A stretch of DNA of 64,000 nt from Synoicihabitans lomoniglobus (GTDB taxonomy: Bacteria; Verrucomicrobiota; Verrucomicrobiia; Opitutales; Opitutaceae). Below the pieces are notes generated by a model. The model saw only the letters and a program-made list of their open reading frames with translations. It was not told the DNA's origin and did not search any database. Below are positions 53,515 to 62,937 of this stretch, one piece after another; position 1 is the stretch's first letter, and every line of letters starts with the position of its first letter. The DNA lies in assembly GCF_029023725.1 (NCBI RefSeq), contig NZ_CP119075.1:1607501-1671500 (forward strand), in the 5' to 3' direction. The translations under genes were made by a program, and so were the position numbers.

Positions 53515-55134
53515 TTACTCCGATTCCGCCGCGGTGGCGGTTTTCGCTGAATCTGCCGTGTCATGGCGAAACCGCTCCACGACCCAATGGGAAAGTGCCT
53601 TCTCCGGATCCGCCACCACTTCCGCCGTGATTGGAATCGTCGTGGTCGTGTCGTCTTTGGCGAGCAGGGTCAGCCCGTGATGGAAATCGTGAAAACGTTC
53701 CTCGCACAGCGCGCGAATGGTTTTGTCGATGGCCAGGCTTTGCTCGATCAGCGCCGTGATGGCGCCCTCATCGAAGGCGAGCGTGAAACCGTGGTCTTCG
53801 GCGAACCGGTCGGCGAAGGCCTGCACTTCGCTGCGCAAGACATCGCGCTGCTCATCGGCATTGGCGGATAACAGCTCCCGCAACGCGGCTTCGGGTTTGG
53901 CGACCGTGGACTCGTCGATTTTAAACGACGTGATACCGGTCGAGGGCAGTTCGAATTTGAAGTTGCGAAACACTTGCTCGAGCACGGTCATGAGACCGCG
54001 CGCGCCGGTGTTTTCCTCGTGGGCCCGGCGGGCGATCTCCGCGACGGCATCGGGGGTGATGTCGAAGTCGATTTTATAGCCGGCAAAGTCCGCCCGGTAT
54101 TGTTGCAGAATACTGCCTTCGCTGGTGAGCAAGACTTTCTGCAGGTCCGACGCCGTGAGTGATTGGCAGGCGACCCGCACGGGCAGGCGGCCGACGAATT
54201 CGGGCTCCATGCCGTAGTCGATGATATCGCGCGACTGCGCGTGTCGCAAAAACTCACTCAAGGGCGTGTCCGCGGTCGCGCCGGCGCCGAACCCGATTTG
54301 CGAGCTCTGGATGCGTTTCTTGACGGATTCCGCCAACTTGTCGAAGGCGCCGCTGACGATGAAGAGAATGTGGCGGGTGTTGATGGTGCGCTTGCGGGGT
54401 TTGCCGCCGCGTTGCATCTCCATCATCGCCTGCATTTGGGAGGCGATGTCGTTTTGGCTGGTAAGGGATACGTCGGTTTCCTCCATCAATTTGAGCAGAT
54501 TGATCTGCACGCCACGTCCGGAGACATCGCGTCCGCCGCTGGAGCCCGAGCTCTGGGCGATCTTGTCGATTTCATCAATGTAGACGATGCCGTATTGGGC
54601 GAGATCGACGTCCCCGTCGGCGGCTTTGACCAAATCACGGACAAGATCCTCGACATCGCCGCCCATGTAGCCCGTTTCGGAGAACTTTGTCGCATCCGCG
54701 CGCACGAACGGGACGCCGATCATGCGGGCGATGCAGCGCATCAAATATGTCTTGCCGACGCCGGTGGGCCCCAGGAGCAGGATATTCTGTTTGGCGTAGT
54801 CGCGTTCCCGCAGCGCCGGATTCTCTAAACACCGACGCACGTGGTTGTAATGATCGCAGATGGCCACCGAGAGAACTTTTTTGGCCTCTCGTTGCTGGAT
54901 GACAAAACGGTCCAAGTGATCGCGGATTTCCCGCGGACGCAGGTTGAAATTGCGAATCCGATCGAGCACTTCTTCATGCGCTTTATCTTCGGAATCCGGT
55001 GCAGTGTAGGAACTTCCCCTATCTTCCGGGGTCACTCCAGATTGAGCTCCACCGCCAAACGGTGAAGAACGCAGTAGATCTTTGATCTGCTTTGGCAGTT
55101 GTTCGAATGGATCTTGAGGGGTTTTTTCACTCAT
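53515..55134 (-). CDS. ClpX-like AAA+ ATPase without zinc domain
   Basis: A 539-residue protein. It has the ClpX AAA+ core: Walker A GPTGVGKT (122-129), Walker B IVYIDEIDKI (183-192), pore-type GYMGGDVEDL and MEPEFVGRLPV (309-319), and small-domain GARGLMTVLEQVF. In place of the N-terminal zinc domain are 60 disordered polar residues. After the small domain, residues about 430-500 look like a second small-domain-type repeat, and the tail is acidic. The LGF/IGF-type loop for ClpP binding is not obvious; IGFGAG at 280 is a candidate. It may serve ClpP or act as a separate unfoldase. Confidence 0.88.
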   Translation of the reverse strand: MSEKTPQDPFEQLPKQIKDLLRSSPFGGGAQSGVTPEDRGSSYTAPDSEDKAHEEVLDRIRNFNLRPREIRDHLDRFVIQQREAKKVLSVAICDHYNHVRRCLENPALRERDYAKQNILLLGPTGVGKTYLMRCIARMIGVPFVRADATKFSETGYMGGDVEDLVRDLVKAADGDVDLAQYGIVYIDEIDKIAQSSGSSGGRDVSGRGVQINLLKLMEETDVSLTSQNDIASQMQAMMEMQRGGKPRKRTINTRHILFIVSGAFDKLAESVKKRIQSSQIGFGAGATADTPLSEFLRHAQSRDIIDYGMEPEFVGRLPVRVACQSLTASDLQKVLLTSEGSILQQYRADFAGYKIDFDITPDAVAEIARRAHEENTGARGLMTVLEQVFRNFKFELPSTGITSFKIDESTVAKPEAALRELLSANADEQRDVLRSEVQAFADRFAEDHGFTLAFDEGAITALIEQSLAIDKTIRALCEERFHDFHHGLTLLAKDDTTTTIPITAEVVADPEKALSHWVVERFRHDTADSAKTATAAESE

Positions 55135-55192
55135 TTTGGGCAGTTTAATCCGACGTAATTGATTGACCTTTTAAGACTTCTGAAAATCATCT

Positions 55193-55226
55193 GTTATCAA
55201 AATAAGTTATCATTTTTAACTAAGGA
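55193..55226 (+). promoter_or_regulatory. AT-rich leader with two GTTATCA repeats and a Shine-Dalgarno before the HU gene
   Basis: GTTATCA occurs at 55193-55199 and 55206-55212, 13 bases apart. AAGGA at 55222-55226 lies 9 bases before the ATG at 55236. A TTGACC at 55163 is a possible -35, but no matching -10 is seen at the right distance. The AT-rich gap 55135-55235 is divergent between the ClpX-like gene and this one. Confidence 0.45.
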
Positions 55227-55235
55227 AAACTCTTC

Positions 55236-55556
55236 ATGCCTACTAATCTTCCCAATCTCACGAAACGCGAAATCGTGCTTCAAATTTACGAGAAGACCGG
55301 ATTTCCCCAAAAGGAAGTCGTGGAAACCGTTCAGATGACTCTGGACATCATCATGAACGCGCTCGCGGAAGGCCGCAATGTGGAGCTGCGTAATTTTGGT
55401 GTTTTGGAGGTGCAACGGCGTAAATCCCGGATTGGTCGCAACCCGAACAAACCGGCGGCGGAGGTCGTCATTCCTGAGCGGGCCGTGGTCAAGTTCAAGT
55501 CGGGCAAGATTCTCAAGCAGAAGCTCAAGCAGCTCGATATCGCCACGATCAACTGA
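55236..55556 (+). CDS. HU/IHF-family DNA-binding protein
   Basis: A 106-residue basic protein. The N-terminal TKREIVLQIYEKTGFPQKEVVETVQM and the arm-like RRKSRIGRNPNKPAAEVVIPERAVVKFKSGK, shown here as positions about 8-33 and 69-98, match the HU/IHF fold, with the RNPxT-like RNPNKP and its Pro at the arm tip. The C-terminal extension of about 12 residues exceeds the usual 90-95. It bends DNA in the nucleoid. A strong terminator follows. Confidence 0.93.
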   Translation: MPTNLPNLTKREIVLQIYEKTGFPQKEVVETVQMTLDIIMNALAEGRNVELRNFGVLEVQRRKSRIGRNPNKPAAEVVIPERAVVKFKSGKILKQKLKQLDIATIN

Positions 55557-55583
55557 TCGGCGAAGACACCACAACCCTTTCCC

Positions 55584-55610
55584 AGCCGGATCTACGGATC
55601 CGGCTTTTTT
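55584..55610 (+). terminator. Intrinsic terminator after the HU-family gene
   Basis: A 9-bp perfect stem (AGCCGGATC / GATCCGGCT) with loop TACG and six T residues. Confidence 0.9.
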
Positions 55611-55682
55611 GTGCCCGGTGGGAGCGCTCCAACGTTTTTCGGTTGGCGCTGACCGATCCCGCCGCCCAAGTTTCCCGATTCC

Positions 55683-56996
55683 ATGGCTACGTTTCAGTCT
55701 TTGCCCGGTTTTCGTGAGTTCTATCCCGAGTCTTTAGCCCGTCGGAATCATCTGTTCCGATGCTGGCGGCAGTCCGCGCACGCGTATGGATTTCAAGAAT
55801 ACGACGCGCCCGTGCTCGAACCGCTCGATCTTTATAAAGCCAAGTCGGGCGACGAAATCGAGGCGCAGCTGTTCAGCTTTACCGACAAGGGCGGACGCGA
55901 GGTCGCGCTGCGTCCGGAGATGACCCCGACGGTGTGTCGGCTGGTGGGGGCCAAGGCCAACGCGCTGAAACGTCCGATCAAGTGGTTCAGCATCGCCGAC
56001 TTTTACCGTTACGAGCGGATGCAGAAAGGCCGCGGTCGCTGCTTTGCCCAATTCAACGCCGACATCTTCGGCGAGGCCGGACCCGAAGCGGAGATCGAGT
56101 TGATCGGTTTGCTCGTGCAATGCCTGCGCGGATTGGGTCTCACGGCAGACGATTTTTACGTGCGACTCAGCGATCGCAATCTGTGGTTCTTTTACCTCGA
56201 AGCGCTCGGACTCAATGCGGAGCAAACGCGGAGCATGCTCGGTGCGATCGACAAGTATGAGCGCCTCGAAGATGCCGCCTTTAAAATCTACACGGACGCG
56301 CAGGGCGCTTTGGACGAGGTCATCAAGGCCAAGATCGTTGCCTTTCTCGGCATCAAAACGCTCGCCCAACTCGAAGCCGTGGTGGCCGATCTCGCCAGCG
56401 ATGACCTCACGGCGCGGCTCGATGATTGGCGTCGCGTTTTGGGCGGCCTTGAGGCGATGGGTCTCAGTGATTTCGTGACGGTCGACCTCGGCGTGGTGCG
56501 TGGTCTGGCTTACTACACCGGCTTCGTGTTTGAAGCGTTCGACCGCAAGGGCGATCTGCGAGCGTTGGCGGGTGGTGGACGCTATGACGACCTCGTGAAA
56601 AAGCTCGGCGGTCCCGAGCTGCCGGCGGTGGGATTCGCGATTGGCGACATGACGATGGAGTTGTTGCTGGCGCAACGCGGCTTGCTGCCGGATTTGGTCA
56701 GCGCGCCGGACGTTTATGCCATCATCGGTGGGCCGGACGAGCGGCTGGCGGCCTTTGGCGATATCAATTTACTGCGTGCCGCGGGCTATCGCGTGGACTA
56801 CCCGATGCGAGAACTCGGTTTCGGCAAACAGTTCAAAGTGGCGGCGGAATCCGGTGCCCGAGTGGCGTTGATTTACGGCAGCGATGAGTTGGCGCGAGGT
56901 GTCGTCAAACTCCGCGACATGACGCAGCGTGAAGAGGTGGAAATCCCACGCGACCAAGTTGCCGTCGCCGTGCGCGATTTCCTTACTGCGGAATGA
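55683..56996 (+). CDS. hisS: Histidine-tRNA ligase
   Basis: A 437-residue class II aminoacyl-tRNA synthetase. Motif 2 is KWFSIADFYRYERMQKGR, and LRPEMTPTVCRLVG is the conserved histidine-tRNA ligase segment. GLAYYTGFVFEAFDRKG and AGGGRYDDLV are the histidine-binding HisA and HisB motifs. The C-terminal anticodon domain is present (about 330-437). It charges tRNA-His. The next gene overlaps by 4 bases. Confidence 0.95.
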   Translation: MATFQSLPGFREFYPESLARRNHLFRCWRQSAHAYGFQEYDAPVLEPLDLYKAKSGDEIEAQLFSFTDKGGREVALRPEMTPTVCRLVGAKANALKRPIKWFSIADFYRYERMQKGRGRCFAQFNADIFGEAGPEAEIELIGLLVQCLRGLGLTADDFYVRLSDRNLWFFYLEALGLNAEQTRSMLGAIDKYERLEDAAFKIYTDAQGALDEVIKAKIVAFLGIKTLAQLEAVVADLASDDLTARLDDWRRVLGGLEAMGLSDFVTVDLGVVRGLAYYTGFVFEAFDRKGDLRALAGGGRYDDLVKKLGGPELPAVGFAIGDMTMELLLAQRGLLPDLVSAPDVYAIIGGPDERLAAFGDINLLRAAGYRVDYPMRELGFGKQFKVAAESGARVALIYGSDELARGVVKLRDMTQREEVEIPRDQVAVAVRDFLTAE

Positions 56997-57388
56997 ATTC
57001 ACCGATGCCCGCCCTTCGTTACCGCGTGCTGCCCGGCGACTTTGCGGTGTGTCGTCTCTCCCCGGATGAGGCTGAACCGTCGTGGGTGCGAGGGGCGGGA
57101 TTTTGCAACGTCACCCGCACGGCGGAAGAGCTTTCCATCATATGCGCCGCCGAACGCGTGCCCGCCGAAATTCGGGCCGAACGCGGTTGGCGAGTGATGC
57201 AGGTAGTGGGGCCCTTACCTTTTGACGCCGTGGGTATCCTGGCACGGTTTGTCAGCCCCCTGGCCAAAGTGGGTATTCCGATTCTCGCCGCCGCGACATT
57301 CGACACCGACTACGTGCTGGTGCGACAGGATGCGTTGATGCTGGCCGAGCAGGCGCTGGCCCAAGCTGGGCACGAACACGTCGAGTAG
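56993..57388 (+). CDS. ACT-domain protein
   Basis: A 131-residue protein. After about 40 residues comes an ACT-like region (EELSIICAAERVP and GWRVMQVVGPLPFDAVGILA, then FVSPLAKVGIPILAAATFDTDYVLV), similar to the ACT-type proteins related to CASTOR amino-acid sensors. It may bind an amino acid and regulate a partner. The start can be 56993 (overlap with hisS) or the ATG at 57005. The pairing with hisS hints at amino-acid control, but no partner is known. Confidence 0.82.
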   Translation: MNSPMPALRYRVLPGDFAVCRLSPDEAEPSWVRGAGFCNVTRTAEELSIICAAERVPAEIRAERGWRVMQVVGPLPFDAVGILARFVSPLAKVGIPILAAATFDTDYVLVRQDALMLAEQALAQAGHEHVE

Positions 57389-57390
57389 GC

Positions 57391-57804
57391 TCAGGAGAGG
57401 TCGGCGGGACCAAATGCTCCCGGCAACAGCGCGGCGATGGTCGAGTCGATGCGTTCCTTGCCATCACACACACTCACGACCCGTGCAGTCGGTCCAAACT
57501 CGTGGATGACCTGCCGACAGGCTCCGCACGGCGCGGTGGCTCGGGCGGTGGGAGTGTAAACGACGACGCAGCTGAGCTGCTTTTTCCCCGCGGCGACGGC
57601 GGAGAATATGGCCGTGCGTTCGGCGCAATTGCACAGCCCGTAGGAGGCGTTCTCCACGTTGCAGCCGGTAAACACGTCGCCGTTGGACATCAGGACCGCC
57701 GCGCCGACCGTGAATTGAGAGTAGGGCGCGTAGGCCTTCTTCGCGGCAGCCTTGGCGGCACGTTCGAGTTTACGCAGGGTGGCGGCGGCAGGAGACGCAG
57801 GCAT
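57391..57804 (-). CDS. cdd: Cytidine deaminase
   Basis: A 137-residue zinc deaminase of the homotetrameric type. CNCAERTAIF (Cys60, Glu62) and APCGACRQVI (Cys93, Cys96) supply the zinc ligands and catalytic Glu. It converts cytidine and deoxycytidine to uridine forms. It follows kbl after 5 bases on the same strand and ends 2 bases from the ACT-domain gene. Confidence 0.95.
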   Translation of the reverse strand: MPASPAAATLRKLERAAKAAAKKAYAPYSQFTVGAAVLMSNGDVFTGCNVENASYGLCNCAERTAIFSAVAAGKKQLSCVVVYTPTARATAPCGACRQVIHEFGPTARVVSVCDGKERIDSTIAALLPGAFGPADLS

Positions 57805-57809
57805 GGTGC

Positions 57810-59000
57810 TCAGAGGTTCATTTCGGCTTTGATGGTCGTAAAGGCCGCAATGGCGGCATCGAGATCTTCCTTGGTGTGGGCGGCACTTACCTGAGTGCGA
57901 ATCCGGGCTTCGCCCTGCGGCACCACGGGATAAAAGAAACCGATGGCGTAGATCCCGAGTTCGAGCAGACGATTGGACACGCGTTGGGATAAGGCGGCAT
58001 CACCGACCATGACGGGCACGATGGGATGCTCTCCGGCTTTCAAGTTGAGCCCCGCGGCTTCGAGGCCTGCCCGATAGTAGGCGGTGTTACTTTCGAGACG
58101 ATCGCGCAGCGCGGTGGAGGCCTGCAACAGCTCCAACGTTTTCAATGAAGTGGCGGCGATCACAGGTGCGAGCGTGTTGGAGAATAGATATGGCCGCGAA
58201 CGTTGGCGGAGCAGGGCCACGATGTCTTTGCGGGCGCTGACGTAGCCACCGCTGGCTCCGCCGAGCGCTTTGCCGAGAGTGCCGGTGACGATGTCGATAC
58301 GGTCCATCACGCCACAGCGTTCGGGCGTGCCGCGTCCACGGGGACCGACGAAACCCACGGCATGGCTGTCGTCGACCATCACCATCGCGCCGTAGCGATC
58401 GGCGAGGTCGCAGATCTCGGCGAGGGGCGCGATGAAACCGTCCATCGAAAACACGCCATCTGTGACGATGAGTTTAAACCGTGCGCCCGCCGTATCGGCG
58501 GCCTGCAGTTGCGCCTCCAAATCGGCGAGGTCTCGGTTGCGGTAACGGAACCGTTTCGCTTTGCACAGCCGGATGCCATCGATGATCGAGGCGTGGTTGA
58601 GGGCGTCGCTGATGACGGCGTCTTCGGCCGTGAGTAGAGTCTCGAACACCCCGCCATTGGCGTCGAAGCACGATGAATACAGGATCGTGTCCTCGGCACC
58701 GAGAAACGCGCTGAGCGCCTGCTCCAAATCGCGGTGCACATCCTGGGTCCCGCAGATGAAACGCACCGAAGCGAGACCGTAGCCCCAGCGGTCCAGCGCC
58801 GCGTGGGCGGCGGCGACGACGTCGGGATGATTGCCGAGACCGAGATAGTTGTTGGCGCAAAAATTGAGCACTTCGCGACCGTCGTGCAGCGCGATGCGCG
58901 CGTCCTGCGGGGAGGTGATCAGGCGCTCGGTTTTGTGCAGTCCGGCGGCCGCGATTTCGTCGAGGGTCGAAGTGAGGTGGGCTTGGTAAGCGGGAGTCAT
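57810..59000 (-). CDS. kbl: 2-amino-3-ketobutyrate CoA ligase (glycine C-acetyltransferase)
   Basis: A 396-residue PLP enzyme of the alpha-oxoamine synthase family. The PLP lysine is in [14 protein letters not shown], and [16 protein letters not shown] and [21 protein letters not shown] are family motifs. It cleaves 2-amino-3-ketobutyrate with CoA to glycine and acetyl-CoA. It is downstream of tdh in the same orientation, so the two degrade threonine in tandem. Confidence 0.95.
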   Translation of the reverse strand: MTPAYQAHLTSTLDEIAAAGLHKTERLITSPQDARIALHDGREVLNFCANNYLGLGNHPDVVAAAHAALDRWGYGLASVRFICGTQDVHRDLEQALSAFLGAEDTILYSSCFDANGGVFETLLTAEDAVISDALNHASIIDGIRLCKAKRFRYRNRDLADLEAQLQAADTAGARFKLIVTDGVFSMDGFIAPLAEICDLADRYGAMVMVDDSHAVGFVGPRGRGTPERCGVMDRIDIVTGTLGKALGGASGGYVSARKDIVALLRQRSRPYLFSNTLAPVIAATSLKTLELLQASTALRDRLESNTAYYRAGLEAAGLNLKAGEHPIVPVMVGDAALSQRVSNRLLELGIYAIGFFYPVVPQGEARIRTQVSAAHTKEDLDAAIAAFTTIKAEMNL

Positions 59001-59028
59001 GAGCGTGGTGAAGTTGAGCGCGTCGGCA

Positions 59029-60078
59029 TCAGTGGGTGTTTTCCCAATCGAGAATGATTTTACCGGAGCGACCCGAGCGCATGAGGTCGAAACCTTCCTC
59101 GAAGGCGGTGAAGGGAAACCGGTGCGTGATGACCGGCGTGATATCCAGTCCGCTTTGGATGAGGGCGGTCATCTTATACCACGTCTCATACATTTCGCGG
59201 CCGTAGATGCCACGGAGTGTCAGCATGTTGAATACAACCTTGTTCCAATCGATGGCGGCCGATTCGGGCATGATGCCCAACAGCGCGATGCGCCCGCCGT
59301 GGGCCATGTTGTCGATCATTTCGCGCAGGGCGGCGGGGTTGCCCGACATCTCCAAACCGATGTCAAAACCCTCCTTCATTTTGATCTGTTGCTGCATGTC
59401 GCGCAGCGAAGCGTGGGCGACGTTCACGGTGGCCGTCGCGCCCATGCGGGCGGCCAGCGCGAGACGCTGGTCGTTGACATCGGTGACCACGATGTTGCGG
59501 GCCCCGGACTTGCGGGCGATGGCCGTGGCCATGCAACCGATGGGGCCGGCACCGGTGATCAGAATGTCTTCGCCCACGAGATCCCATTGCAGGGCGGTGT
59601 GCGTGGCGTTGCCCAGCGGGTCGAAGCACGAAAGCACGTCGAGCGGGATCGATTTGTCCACGTGCACCGCGTTGCTGGCGGGCAGGCAAAGATACTCGGC
59701 GAACGCACCGTCGCGGTTCACGCCGACGCCCCGTGACGCCTTGCACAGGTGGCGGCGACCGGCGAGGCAGTTGCGACACTGGCCACACACGATGTGACCT
59801 TCGCCGTCGACCAGATCGCCCGGCACGAAGCCCTGCACGTTTTGACCGACTTCGACAATTTCACCCACGAACTCATGTCCGATGATGAGCGGCGCTTTGA
59901 TGGTTTTTTCCGCCCATGCGTCCCAGTTGTAGATGTGCACATCGGTGCCGCAGATGGACGTGCGTTTGATGCGGATAAGCACGTCGTTGATGCCCAATTG
60001 GGGCACGGCAGTTTCGATCAGGGAAAGACCGGGTCCGGCCGCGGTCTTGGCGATGGCTCGCATGGTTCTTTCAGGCAT
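59029..60078 (-). CDS. tdh: L-threonine 3-dehydrogenase
   Basis: A 349-residue zinc alcohol-dehydrogenase-type enzyme. Catalytic zinc ligands are Cys43 in [10 protein letters not shown] and His68-Glu69 in GHEFVGEI. The structural zinc Cys cluster is [15 protein letters not shown] (near 100-114). NAD site: [11 protein letters not shown]. It oxidises threonine to 2-amino-3-ketobutyrate, which Kbl uses. Start 60078 or the ATG at 60063. Confidence 0.95.
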   Translation of the reverse strand: MPERTMRAIAKTAAGPGLSLIETAVPQLGINDVLIRIKRTSICGTDVHIYNWDAWAEKTIKAPLIIGHEFVGEIVEVGQNVQGFVPGDLVDGEGHIVCGQCRNCLAGRRHLCKASRGVGVNRDGAFAEYLCLPASNAVHVDKSIPLDVLSCFDPLGNATHTALQWDLVGEDILITGAGPIGCMATAIARKSGARNIVVTDVNDQRLALAARMGATATVNVAHASLRDMQQQIKMKEGFDIGLEMSGNPAALREMIDNMAHGGRIALLGIMPESAAIDWNKVVFNMLTLRGIYGREMYETWYKMTALIQSGLDITPVITHRFPFTAFEEGFDLMRSGRSGKIILDWENTH

Positions 60079-60147
60079 AAGAAGGAAACGGCCAACTTGT
60101 TCCGGTTGTCATCGGTAAACAACCGGGAAAGAATTTTCATGCAATTT

Positions 60148-60777
60148 TCAGCCGCCGCCGGCCGGATCGAGCGAGCGCCAGAGATACCAACTCGCCACGC
60201 TGCGCCACGGTTTCCAACGATCGGCGTGCGCGAGCAACTCCGCCGGCGTGACCGTTTCGCTTTGTCGAAAATGGCGCGCAAACGCCAAGCGAATGGCGAA
60301 ATCTCCCGTGGGCATGACGTCGGGTCGACCGAGGCGGAAGAGCAGAAGCATGTGCACCGTCCACGGTCCGATGCCGCGCACGGTGGTCAGACGGGCGATG
60401 AGTTCGTCGTCGTCCATCCGCCGGGCGATGGCGAGCGAGGGCACGGTGCGGGCCGCGGTTTTCGCACTGAGATCGCGCAGCGCGGCGAGTTTGGCGGCGG
60501 AGAGGCCGGCCGTCCGCAATTGTGTGTCGGTCAATTCATCGATCGCCTCCGCCGTGGGACGCGGTCCGGTCAATGCGAGGACGCGCCCGTGAATACTCGC
60601 GGCGGCTTTGCCATGGAGCTGCTGATAGATGATGGAGCGCAGTAACGATGCGAACAGGTCTCCGGTCCGATGCAGTCGCAGGTCGAAAGGACCGCAGGCA
60701 TCCATCAAATCCGCGAGGTCGGAGTCGGCGGCGCGCAGGTGAGCCACGGCGGTCGCCGCGTCGTATCGCGGTTTCAT
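60148..60777 (-). CDS. AlkA-like DNA-3-methyladenine glycosylase
   Basis: A 209-residue HhH-GPD glycosylase. The helix-hairpin-helix is TTVRGIGPWTVHMLLLF (131-147) and the catalytic Asp is Asp159 in MPTGDFAIR. No Fe-S Cys cluster is present, as in AlkA/Mag and not EndoIII. It removes alkylated bases. The ATG at 60777 overlaps the ogt stop by 4 bases, so the two repair genes are translated together; the longer frame upstream lies in ogt. Confidence 0.9.
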   Translation of the reverse strand: MKPRYDAATAVAHLRAADSDLADLMDACGPFDLRLHRTGDLFASLLRSIIYQQLHGKAAASIHGRVLALTGPRPTAEAIDELTDTQLRTAGLSAAKLAALRDLSAKTAARTVPSLAIARRMDDDELIARLTTVRGIGPWTVHMLLLFRLGRPDVMPTGDFAIRLAFARHFRQSETVTPAELLAHADRWKPWRSVASWYLWRSLDPAGGG

Positions 60778-61253
60778 GCCGGGAAAAGTTCGCTGCCTTC
60801 GATCGCCAGTAGTTGCAGCTTCGTGGTGATTCCGCCGCGCGCGGAAAATCCCGTCATCTTGCCGTTGGCGCCGATGAAGCGGTGACACGGCACGAGCAAG
60901 GGCCACGGGTTTTGACCGAGCGCGGTGCCGACCGCCCGACTGACCGCCGGAGGCTGGCCGATGGCGCGGGCGAGATCACCGTAGGTCGCGGTTTGACCAG
61001 ACTTGATTTTCAGCGCGGCGTGATAAATCGAGGCTTGGAAATCACTGACCTGATGCCACGCGTAAGCGACGTCGGTGAAATCCTGCGGCTCACCGCGCAG
61101 ATGGCTCTGCACCCGTGCGATGAGCGCATTGACCCAGGCGGGAGCCGGCGCGGACGTTTCGGCGGGGGCCAACAGCGCAAAGCCCGTCACCACATCGCCG
61201 TCCCAACTGATACTGCAGTCTCCGATGGCGGTGGCGAAATTGTGAGCCGACAT
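60774..61253 (-). CDS. ogt: Methylated-DNA-[protein]-cysteine S-methyltransferase
   Basis: A 159-residue single-use alkyl acceptor. The active Cys is Cys123 in LLVPCHRFIGANG, and ATYGDLARAIGQPPAVSRAVGTA is the DNA-binding helix-turn-helix with its Arg finger (residues about 89-111). It repairs O6-methylguanine. It is the third gene of the cluster, 54 bases after the GyrI-like gene, and overlaps the alkA-like gene. Confidence 0.95.
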   Translation of the reverse strand: MSAHNFATAIGDCSISWDGDVVTGFALLAPAETSAPAPAWVNALIARVQSHLRGEPQDFTDVAYAWHQVSDFQASIYHAALKIKSGQTATYGDLARAIGQPPAVSRAVGTALGQNPWPLLVPCHRFIGANGKMTGFSARGGITTKLQLLAIEGSELFPA

Positions 61254-61307
61254 GATGCCTCCACGCTGGGACTCGCGCGGCGCTTGTCGAGAACGCGCGC
61301 GTCGGTT

Positions 61308-61916
61308 TCAGGCGGTCTTTGAAACGGGCTGACGTAAAATGGTTTTCAGCCGCGCCGGTTCCACCCGCCGCGGGTCTGACAGGTAGATTTCATGGGGATC
61401 ACCATCGCTGGCATAGCCTTCGGCGGTGGCGTATCGGGCCATGGCGGCAAACGTGGACGGTTCATCCTCGTAGGGACCGACGTGCAGCATCTGCACCACC
61501 AAACCTTCATCGATTTCGACCCGTTGCACTTCTCGAACCGTAGCGGGTTTTTTCTTCTCGATCAGCACCGCAATGGTCTCATCAAGTTCGGCCGCTGTGA
61601 TGAAGTCGGGCACGCGCATGAGCAATTGCCACCGCCAGCCGTCGGAGTCGCGTTCGGCGGGCAAATGCTTCCAAATGCACTCAAGCTTGCCCACCGCGTA
61701 GTCGGGACCCGGGCCCAGTTTGCGGCGGAATTTCAGCGTGTAGCCCACGGCGTAGAGTGCCCCGATGCCATCGCCGAAGCGGTCGCCACCGGGACGACCG
61801 GAGCCGTTGAACGCTAGATAGAGCCCCGGTGTGGTGGGCACGAGTTTGGGCGTGCGGGGCGACGCGTATTCAGATTTCAGCGACTTGAAGAGATCGATTT
61901 TTCCGGGAGTGGGCAT
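61308..61916 (-). CDS. Stand-alone GyrI-like (small-molecule binding) protein
   Basis: A 202-residue protein of the GyrI-like superfamily (a SHS2-type fold that binds small, often cationic, hydrophobic molecules). YLAFNGSGRPGGDRFGDGIGALYAVGYTLK and VVQMLHVGPYEDEPSTF (in 15-residue pieces, about 32-61 and 145-161) are the main features, and EIYLSDPRRVEPARLKTILR ends the domain. No DNA-binding domain is present. It may buffer, sense or hydrolyse toxic compounds. It begins 12 bases after the AraC-GyrI gene. Confidence 0.85.
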   Translation of the reverse strand: MPTPGKIDLFKSLKSEYASPRTPKLVPTTPGLYLAFNGSGRPGGDRFGDGIGALYAVGYTLKFRRKLGPGPDYAVGKLECIWKHLPAERDSDGWRWQLLMRVPDFITAAELDETIAVLIEKKKPATVREVQRVEIDEGLVVQMLHVGPYEDEPSTFAAMARYATAEGYASDGDPHEIYLSDPRRVEPARLKTILRQPVSKTA

Positions 61917-61928
61917 GGGGGCGGCGGG

Positions 61929-62837
61929 TCAAGGGGTGAGGGGAATCAGCGGGGCGTGGATGTCGGTCAGCAAATCGGCCGCCGCCGTGGAATCGGGGTC
62001 GGTGAGGTAGATCTCAAAACAAGGCGTGTCGGCCAACTCCCGACCGCTGCGCGGCAGCCAGGTCCCCATCAAATGCCGATACGATCGGCCGAGATCACGG
62101 TAGGATCCTTGATGCGTCAGCACGGCATACTCACCGCCGGTGACTTCCCGCACCGTGATACCGACGGGAGGCTCGAAGTCGTCGGTCACCGTGATCGCAG
62201 CGTCGTAGCGCAGGGCCTCCGGCGGTGTGTTGTCGGGGTCGTCATAGCTGATCCCCATCATTTGGGTGCCGGGGCCCAGATCGCCGGTGGCGCCCAAGGC
62301 GGAGGTGAGTTGGTCCCAGGCGAGACCACAGGTGGCGTAAGGTCCGACATGACGCACGCAGGCGACCCGACGGGCCGGGAGGGTTTGGATCGATACTTTC
62401 ATGGCAAAGGGACGATAGGGAACGGAGCGAAAATCGACGCGGTGACTCTCCGCCTCGTAGTGGATGCGCGAACGCGCGGGCAGGGCGTAGTTGCGCAGCC
62501 GGAGGCGACGGAATGCGCTGGGGCTCTGGGTGTAGGCGCGGGCAAATGCGCGGCTGAAGGCCTCGTGAGACTCGTAGCCGGCGGCGAGGGCGACTTCGAG
62601 AATGCCGTCGGATCGGCAGTTCAGCTGCCAGGCCGCGCGTTCGAGTCGCAGTCGGCGCACCAGGGCGTGCATGGTTTCCCCGGTCATGCCCGTGAAGACC
62701 CGGTGGAAATGATACGGAGAGAGGCAGGCGACGTTGGCCAAAGCATCGACGGGCAGCGGCTCGTCCAAGTGTGCTTGAATGTAGTCCAGCACGCGCAAAA
62801 CGCGTTGTTTGTAGTCTTTGAGAGTGACGGCCTGCAT
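61929..62837 (-). CDS. AraC-family regulator with GyrI-like effector domain
   Basis: A 302-residue regulator like Rob and BmrR-type effector fusions. The double HTH (about 10-110) includes LANVACLSPYHFHRVF and ALAAGYESHEAFSRAF. Residues about 145-300 are the GyrI-like effector pocket (VACVRHVGPYATCGL, EYAVLTHQGSYRDLG, CFEIYLTDP). It probably senses a small molecule and controls its operon, which goes on with a GyrI-like protein, ogt and the alkA-like gene. Confidence 0.93.
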   Translation of the reverse strand: MQAVTLKDYKQRVLRVLDYIQAHLDEPLPVDALANVACLSPYHFHRVFTGMTGETMHALVRRLRLERAAWQLNCRSDGILEVALAAGYESHEAFSRAFARAYTQSPSAFRRLRLRNYALPARSRIHYEAESHRVDFRSVPYRPFAMKVSIQTLPARRVACVRHVGPYATCGLAWDQLTSALGATGDLGPGTQMMGISYDDPDNTPPEALRYDAAITVTDDFEPPVGITVREVTGGEYAVLTHQGSYRDLGRSYRHLMGTWLPRSGRELADTPCFEIYLTDPDSTAAADLLTDIHAPLIPLTP

Positions 62838-62937
62838 CGGGATTAAAACGACGGTGCAGTTATATCACGAAGCGTTCCGCCCCTGCTTGATCGAACTTGC
62901 GCAATGAGCGGGGGGCGGAGCCGATCATGCCCGAAAC

